A stretch of DNA of 20,573 nucleotides from Clostridium sp. (lineage in GTDB: Bacteria; Bacillota; Clostridia; Clostridiales; Clostridiaceae), in contig NZ_JAHAIF010000051.1 of assembly GCF_018372875.1 (NCBI RefSeq), positions 1-20,573 of the forward strand, read 5' to 3'. The position numbers and the translations under genes were made by a program. The notes beneath the pieces are model-generated. The model searched no databases, was not told the origin of the DNA, and saw nothing but the letters and a program-made list of their open reading frames with translations. Of this stretch, positions 16,834 to 20,573 are shown piece by piece; the first letter of the stretch is position 1, and each line of letters starts with the position of its first letter.

Positions 16834-18684
16834 TTATTTTTTATCAATTTTTTTTCTTATTTTGAACTTTGGCCAATCTATATATGAAAGGTCAAAAGTC
16901 ATGGTCCCATTGCAACTTTCTAAAGCTGCTTTATATACATTTTCTTGTATTTCTACATCATCTAGATCAGGTAATGACATACCAGCTAATATAGGAATCT
17001 CCTCCATAGTTAATATATTTCCTATAGTAATGTACTTGTTTATCTCTTTAGGTTGTTTATAGTAAGTTCCTATCATTATAAAATCTAAGTATTCTATATA
17101 GGCTGTATTATAGTAATCATCATTGTATATTCTATCTTCACCAAACCCCAAAGCTTGGTCATACCTAAAGTTCTTACTAGCCCAATTTATACCATTTTGA
17201 TAAATTATGTCATACCATGATCCGACATAACTTGCAAACTCTATTTTTCTATGTTTTATATTAGAATACTTGTCCACTATTTCTTTTATTTTCTTAGCAA
17301 TATCCTTAATAGTTTGTGATCTAAAAGTCAACCACTCCAAATAATGTTTCCCTTCAATTATTTCTCCATCATTTTGTACCTTAAATACATCATCTGGCCA
17401 TTTAATTAACTTCTTATTTTTATTATTTAAAAAAGTTTCAAACTTTCTTCTTGTAAGTTCACTAAAGTCTGCATATGCATTATCATATCTACATCTATCA
17501 AGAACCACACCATCAACATCATAGTTTTTTAACACTTCTTCATATCTCTTAAGTTGATACTCAATAGCTTCATCATTAGATGGATTTATATAAAGTAGAA
17601 TATTATTGGCACTACTTTCTCTAACAGTTAGTAGCTTCCCTTTATCCTCCGGCCTTTGTAGAATTTCCTCCCAATCTTTATATTTTTCTATTAATGGGAA
17701 ATCATTGGCTACAAGGTTTCCTTCTGTCATAACATTAATAGCTGCATACACCTTTATTCCGTATTTCTTAGCTATCATTATGAAGTCTTCAAGTAAATCC
17801 CTATTTGGATTCATTCCCTTCTTATGGGATACCTTTATTTTGCTTATATAAGGAGAGTTTGAAACATCATTTTTCTTATAGCTTACATATCCCTCTGGCC
17901 CTTTTACATCTATGGAACACGCTGTAAAGCCAGCTTCTTTAGCCTTTTTTAGTATATCATCTATATCTTCTAAGGAATTAAGTTGTAATGCTCCTGGAAA
18001 TTGATCTATCCAAAGAATATTATCCTTAAATCTACTCTCTCCCCTCCTCCTATATACAACTAAATACTTTTGAACTAATACTTGCTCCCCAGAATAAAGC
18101 TTTATATCGAAACTGTTTACACCAAAAGTTAAATTAACCTTATTAATTATTGATTTATTTTCAACCTCGATAATTCTATCGTTTATACTTACTACATAAC
18201 TTTTATTAGCTTTAAGTCCTAATAAATCAAGTTCTATACTTATACTTGACTCATTAACTGTAAGGAAGTTCTCTCCTTTAATAATTAAATCTTCCTTATG
18301 CTCATGCACTCTATTAGTAATATCATCAATACTTACAATATCATCATTAAGCCTTATTTTTATAATATCTCCTTCTTTAAACCTTTCATTTAAAAAGTAT
18401 GCACCTTCACCTTTACCAATTACTATGTATCCATCTACAAAATTCTTTTTAATAACTCCAGTATTTTTTTTCAAAACTTTATTATTCCTATCTAATAAGA
18501 TCCAAGTACAATCCTTAGGTAACTCATCCTTTTCATAATATTTTGAAATAATAACTAAGTTATTATCACCTGCACTAATATTATCTACTGAGTTAATTGA
18601 CATTTCAATTCCCCTTACAGTAAGACTAATATCTTCACTGACAGCTTCTAAAGTTAGTCCTTTGATTAAATATTTACTATCCAA
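16834..18684 (-). CDS. Cytoplasmic glycoside hydrolase-like (beta/alpha)-barrel protein (GHL10/DUF4015-like)
   Basis: Protein of 616 aa. The first ~215 residues look beta-rich with no recognised family. From about residue 220 there is a glycosidase-type barrel: ILWIDQFPGAL at 223, the strand TACSIDVKGPEGYVSY at 254-269, KVYAAINVM at 311-319, DVDGVVLDRCRYD at 389-401 (Asp396 and Arg397 at the end of a core strand), FASYVGSWYD at 483-492 and IMIGTYY at 536-542. This resembles the GHL10/DUF4015 superfamily of putative alpha-glycosidases. There is no signal peptide, so it should act in the cytoplasm. The start is TTG 18684, supported by AGGAAGTG upstream; the next Met is 28 codons in. Catalytic residues and substrate are not established. 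Confidence 0.8.
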   Translation of the reverse strand: MDSKYLIKGLTLEAVSEDISLTVRGIEMSINSVDNISAGDNNLVIISKYYEKDELPKDCTWILLDRNNKVLKKNTGVIKKNFVDGYIVIGKGEGAYFLNERFKEGDIIKIRLNDDIVSIDDITNRVHEHKEDLIIKGENFLTVNESSISIELDLLGLKANKSYVVSINDRIIEVENKSIINKVNLTFGVNSFDIKLYSGEQVLVQKYLVVYRRRGESRFKDNILWIDQFPGALQLNSLEDIDDILKKAKEAGFTACSIDVKGPEGYVSYKKNDVSNSPYISKIKVSHKKGMNPNRDLLEDFIMIAKKYGIKVYAAINVMTEGNLVANDFPLIEKYKDWEEILQRPEDKGKLLTVRESSANNILLYINPSNDEAIEYQLKRYEEVLKNYDVDGVVLDRCRYDNAYADFSELTRRKFETFLNNKNKKLIKWPDDVFKVQNDGEIIEGKHYLEWLTFRSQTIKDIAKKIKEIVDKYSNIKHRKIEFASYVGSWYDIIYQNGINWASKNFRYDQALGFGEDRIYNDDYYNTAYIEYLDFIMIGTYYKQPKEINKYITIGNILTMEEIPILAGMSLPDLDDVEIQENVYKAALESCNGTMTFDLSYIDWPKFKIRKKIDKK

Positions 18685-18726
18685 TTAATACACTTCCTAT
18701 TCTAATAATTAATACCTTATGCTTCA

Positions 18727-20067
18727 CTAGATCTTTCTAATTACTTTTCCATCTATTTCATTAAGGCTTATATTATTTTTTACTGAATATACACAAGCAT
18801 CTCCAGCTACTTCACCCATATCTCTTAATGTAGGTTGTATTCTTATAGAAGATTGCATTAAAAATGTTGTTGATATACACCTTCCAACAACTATTAAATT
18901 TGAAATATTTTTTGTTATTAAAGATCTATACGGTATTTCATAATATTCTCCACGCTCTAAAGGCTTGTCTTCCTCTAAGCTTCTCTCATTTACAGAATGT
19001 ACATCTAAATACCAATCACCCTTAACTACACCATCTTCAAATCTAGCTCTTTTTATATAATCATTTTCATCGAGAGTATATTTGCCCTCTATTCTATATG
19101 ACTCTCTAACCCCCAAAGCAGATGCCTCTCTTGATAAATACGCATCTTCAAATCCTGGAAAATTTTTAATTAAGAATTTTACTAACTTATTCATCAATCT
19201 TCTTCCAACTATCACTGCTCGACTTCTATCTTTTGCAGTTGTACTTTGATTTATTTGTACTATATTAGGACAATTAAATGTCATTACACCTCTTTTACCC
19301 GGAACCGTAAAAGCTTGGAAATATCTTAAGTTATCTTCCTCTAGTTCTCCATTTTTATAACCTTCCATAAATAATGGTTCTAGCACAAATCCTCTTCCTT
19401 TTATAAAAGCAATCTCGTAATAATCTCCACTGCTAAGTTGACAGAAAGTATCTTTTAAACTTATCATATATTCTCTTAACCTATCTACATTAATACCAGC
19501 CATTTCAAACCTAAATGACATTAACTGATTATCACCATTTACATCTCCTGAATTTGTTTTAACACCACTCATTCTAGAAAGTAATGCATCTCCTGTAGCA
19601 TCAACAAAGTTTTTTCCTCCTATTGCTACTAATCCTTCACAAGTTGTCACTATTATATATTTTATTTCATCTTTTTCTTTTACCACATCAACAAGACTTG
19701 CATCGTAAAGAATATTTCCTCCACTCTCTTTTAACATTCTTTCCAGAAGATAAGTTAATTTTTCTCCATTAAACCATGATGATGAACTTCTACCATCTGA
19801 TGTTCCGCACCCAGCTTCTTCTAACCTATCAATTATTTCTTTATTTAAAGAAAATTTATCTACATAAGTTGGCATCATTGGAGCAACTAGAGCATTAGTT
19901 TGACTTCCACCTAAAGCAATTGATTTTTCTACAACTAGTGTATTATTGCCCCCTCTTGCTGCTGATATTCCAGTTACTGCTCCCGCAGTTCCTCCACCAA
20001 CAACAACAGTATCAACTTCATATATAACATCTACTTTCCTATTAGCATATTCTATTTGTCTATTCAT
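18727..20067 (-). CDS. FAD-dependent oxidoreductase (FAD_oxidored family)
   Basis: Flavoprotein of 446 aa. The N-terminal Rossmann motif VVVGGGTAGAVTGISAAR has its glycines at 24-29, Glu47 ends the second strand and should bind the adenosine ribose, and GGSQTNALVAPM covers the flavin region. A second FAD-contact segment, NFVDATGDALLSRMSG, lies near 153-168. The C-terminal LIVVGRCISTTFLMQSSIRIQPTLRDMGEVAG is the family's closing flavin-binding segment. There is no signal peptide or Tat motif, so it is cytoplasmic. Family members are often found in sugar-degradation clusters, but few have known substrates. The ATG is preceded by GAGGGTGTGAT. First gene of the operon. Oxidation of a sugar hydroxyl before or during glycosidic cleavage is a plausible role, not shown. 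Confidence 0.85.
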   Translation of the reverse strand: MNRQIEYANRKVDVIYEVDTVVVGGGTAGAVTGISAARGGNNTLVVEKSIALGGSQTNALVAPMMPTYVDKFSLNKEIIDRLEEAGCGTSDGRSSSSWFNGEKLTYLLERMLKESGGNILYDASLVDVVKEKDEIKYIIVTTCEGLVAIGGKNFVDATGDALLSRMSGVKTNSGDVNGDNQLMSFRFEMAGINVDRLREYMISLKDTFCQLSSGDYYEIAFIKGRGFVLEPLFMEGYKNGELEEDNLRYFQAFTVPGKRGVMTFNCPNIVQINQSTTAKDRSRAVIVGRRLMNKLVKFLIKNFPGFEDAYLSREASALGVRESYRIEGKYTLDENDYIKRARFEDGVVKGDWYLDVHSVNERSLEEDKPLERGEYYEIPYRSLITKNISNLIVVGRCISTTFLMQSSIRIQPTLRDMGEVAGDACVYSVKNNISLNEIDGKVIRKI

Positions 20068-20174
20068 ATTTCATCACACCCTCAAAACCTAAAATATTAA
20101 ATTTTGATACCAAGCCTCATTGTATTAATATTTCTTTAATTAATTTATTTTCCTATACATACAAATTAATATTA

Positions 20175-20223
20175 GTATTGAATATATTACCATATTATCA
20201 TGAAAATTTATTTTATTCAATAC
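20175..20223. promoter_or_regulatory. 10-bp inverted repeat flanking the operon promoter (candidate operator)
   Basis: GTATTGAATA (20175-20184) and TATTCAATAC (20214-20223) are perfect reverse complements, with centres 39 bases apart. One arm overlaps the -35 box of the candidate promoter and the other lies just past the -10. This suits a regulator that binds two half-operators, such as the operon's own RpiR-type protein. AT-rich DNA makes chance repeats more likely, so this is tentative. Confidence 0.4.
20192..20220 (-). promoter_or_regulatory. Candidate sigma-A promoter of the catabolic operon
   Basis: On the minus strand TTGAAT (20220-20215) is followed after 17 bases by TAATAT (20197-20192). 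Each box is a partial match, but the spacing is ideal. Transcription would start near 20185, giving a leader of about 120 bases before the FAD oxidoreductase ATG. No other good promoter is visible in this 260-base gap. Confidence 0.5.
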
Positions 20224-20327
20224 ATTTATATGTTTTTTTTTTTCTTCTAGAACATAATTTTATTTTTTATAAATTACAACAACAAATTGAACTAATCTGT
20301 ATTTATTACTTAAACACTTAAACTCAC

Positions 20328-20573
20328 TTAAATTGTAGATAAATCAGCAAACTCAGAGTCATTGTCACTAGTTATGCTCTTGAAAACTTGACTAAATTGT
20401 TCACCAAATATGTCACGGACTTTATTAAGTGCATCCGTAATTGCAGGAGCAGTTTTTGCTATAGCTTTTAAAACCATAGCATATCTAGTTTTACGCTCTA
20501 CTATAGTTAGAAGTACATTATCATCCTTAGTCTTTTCACCAATAACAGTATCTATCTCCCAATGACCAAATTC
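20328..20573 (-). pseudogene. IS30-family transposase, broken fragment running off the window
   Basis: Minus-strand translation from the window edge begins FGHWEIDTVIGEKTKDDNVL, the start of the IS30 DDE catalytic domain with its first Asp. It continues through VERKTRYAM to TSDNDSEFADLSTI, which contains the second Asp, and then meets TAA at 20328-20330. The consensus TSDNGSEFADLS has a Gly where this copy has Asp. The rest of the domain, including the WERGTNERHNG-type segment with the catalytic Glu, does not follow in any frame, so the gene is truncated and should be inactive. The 5' part lies beyond the window. The minus-strand sequence down to about 20275 may be a remnant of the element's end. 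Confidence 0.88.

Noticed and set aside
16385..16887. Two plus-strand open frames opposite the start of the binding-protein gene
   Set aside because: They overlap the signal peptide and mature N-terminus of a clear lipoprotein gene on the other strand and have no family features.

Overview
The window is very AT-rich, with strong GGAGG-type ribosome binding sites, short intergenic gaps, a Bce-type peptide-resistance module and an IS30-type transposase fragment. Together these point to a Clostridium-like Firmicute (inference from composition and gene content). Nearly everything is encoded on the minus strand. No tRNA, rRNA or CRISPR array was seen, and no intergenic stretch exceeds 300 bases.

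Left part (about 1-5400): a minus-strand cluster reads PHP-domain phosphoesterase, OmpR-type response regulator, intramembrane-sensing histidine kinase, ABC ATPase, FtsX-type permease. The last four are a classical BceRS-BceAB module, which senses and resists cell-wall-active peptides. A single plus-strand gene for a small membrane protein (DUF2628-like, 5515-6006) follows, with a good sigma-A-type promoter. A strong bidirectional terminator (6012-6050) separates this part from the next.

Main part (about 6054-20220, minus strand): thirteen tightly packed genes look like one carbohydrate-catabolic operon. In transcription order they are: FAD-dependent oxidoreductase, cytoplasmic glycosidase-like (beta/alpha) barrel protein, lipoprotein sugar-binding protein, YesL-like DUF624 membrane protein, two LplB/LplC-type permeases, DUF4127 protein, NanE (ManNAc-6-P 2-epimerase), ROK sugar kinase, two different SGNH/GDSL hydrolases, RpiR-type regulator and an MsmX/UgpC-type ATPase. 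A candidate promoter flanked by a perfect 10-bp inverted repeat lies upstream of the first gene. A hairpin sits after the binding-protein gene, where partial termination is common in ABC operons.

Inferred working model: an amino-sugar-containing, probably O-acylated oligosaccharide is bound by the lipoprotein, imported intact, and then de-esterified, possibly oxidised, and cleaved in the cytoplasm. ManNAc would be phosphorylated by the ROK kinase and epimerised by NanE to GlcNAc-6-P. The sialic acid lyase NanA is absent, so the ManNAc source is either not sialic acid or the lyase lies elsewhere. No enzyme seen here obviously explains why the FAD oxidoreductase, DUF4127 and two esterases travel with NanE. 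This is the best candidate for an undescribed system in the window.

Right edge: a broken IS30-family transposase (20328-20573, running off the window) abuts the operon's upstream region.
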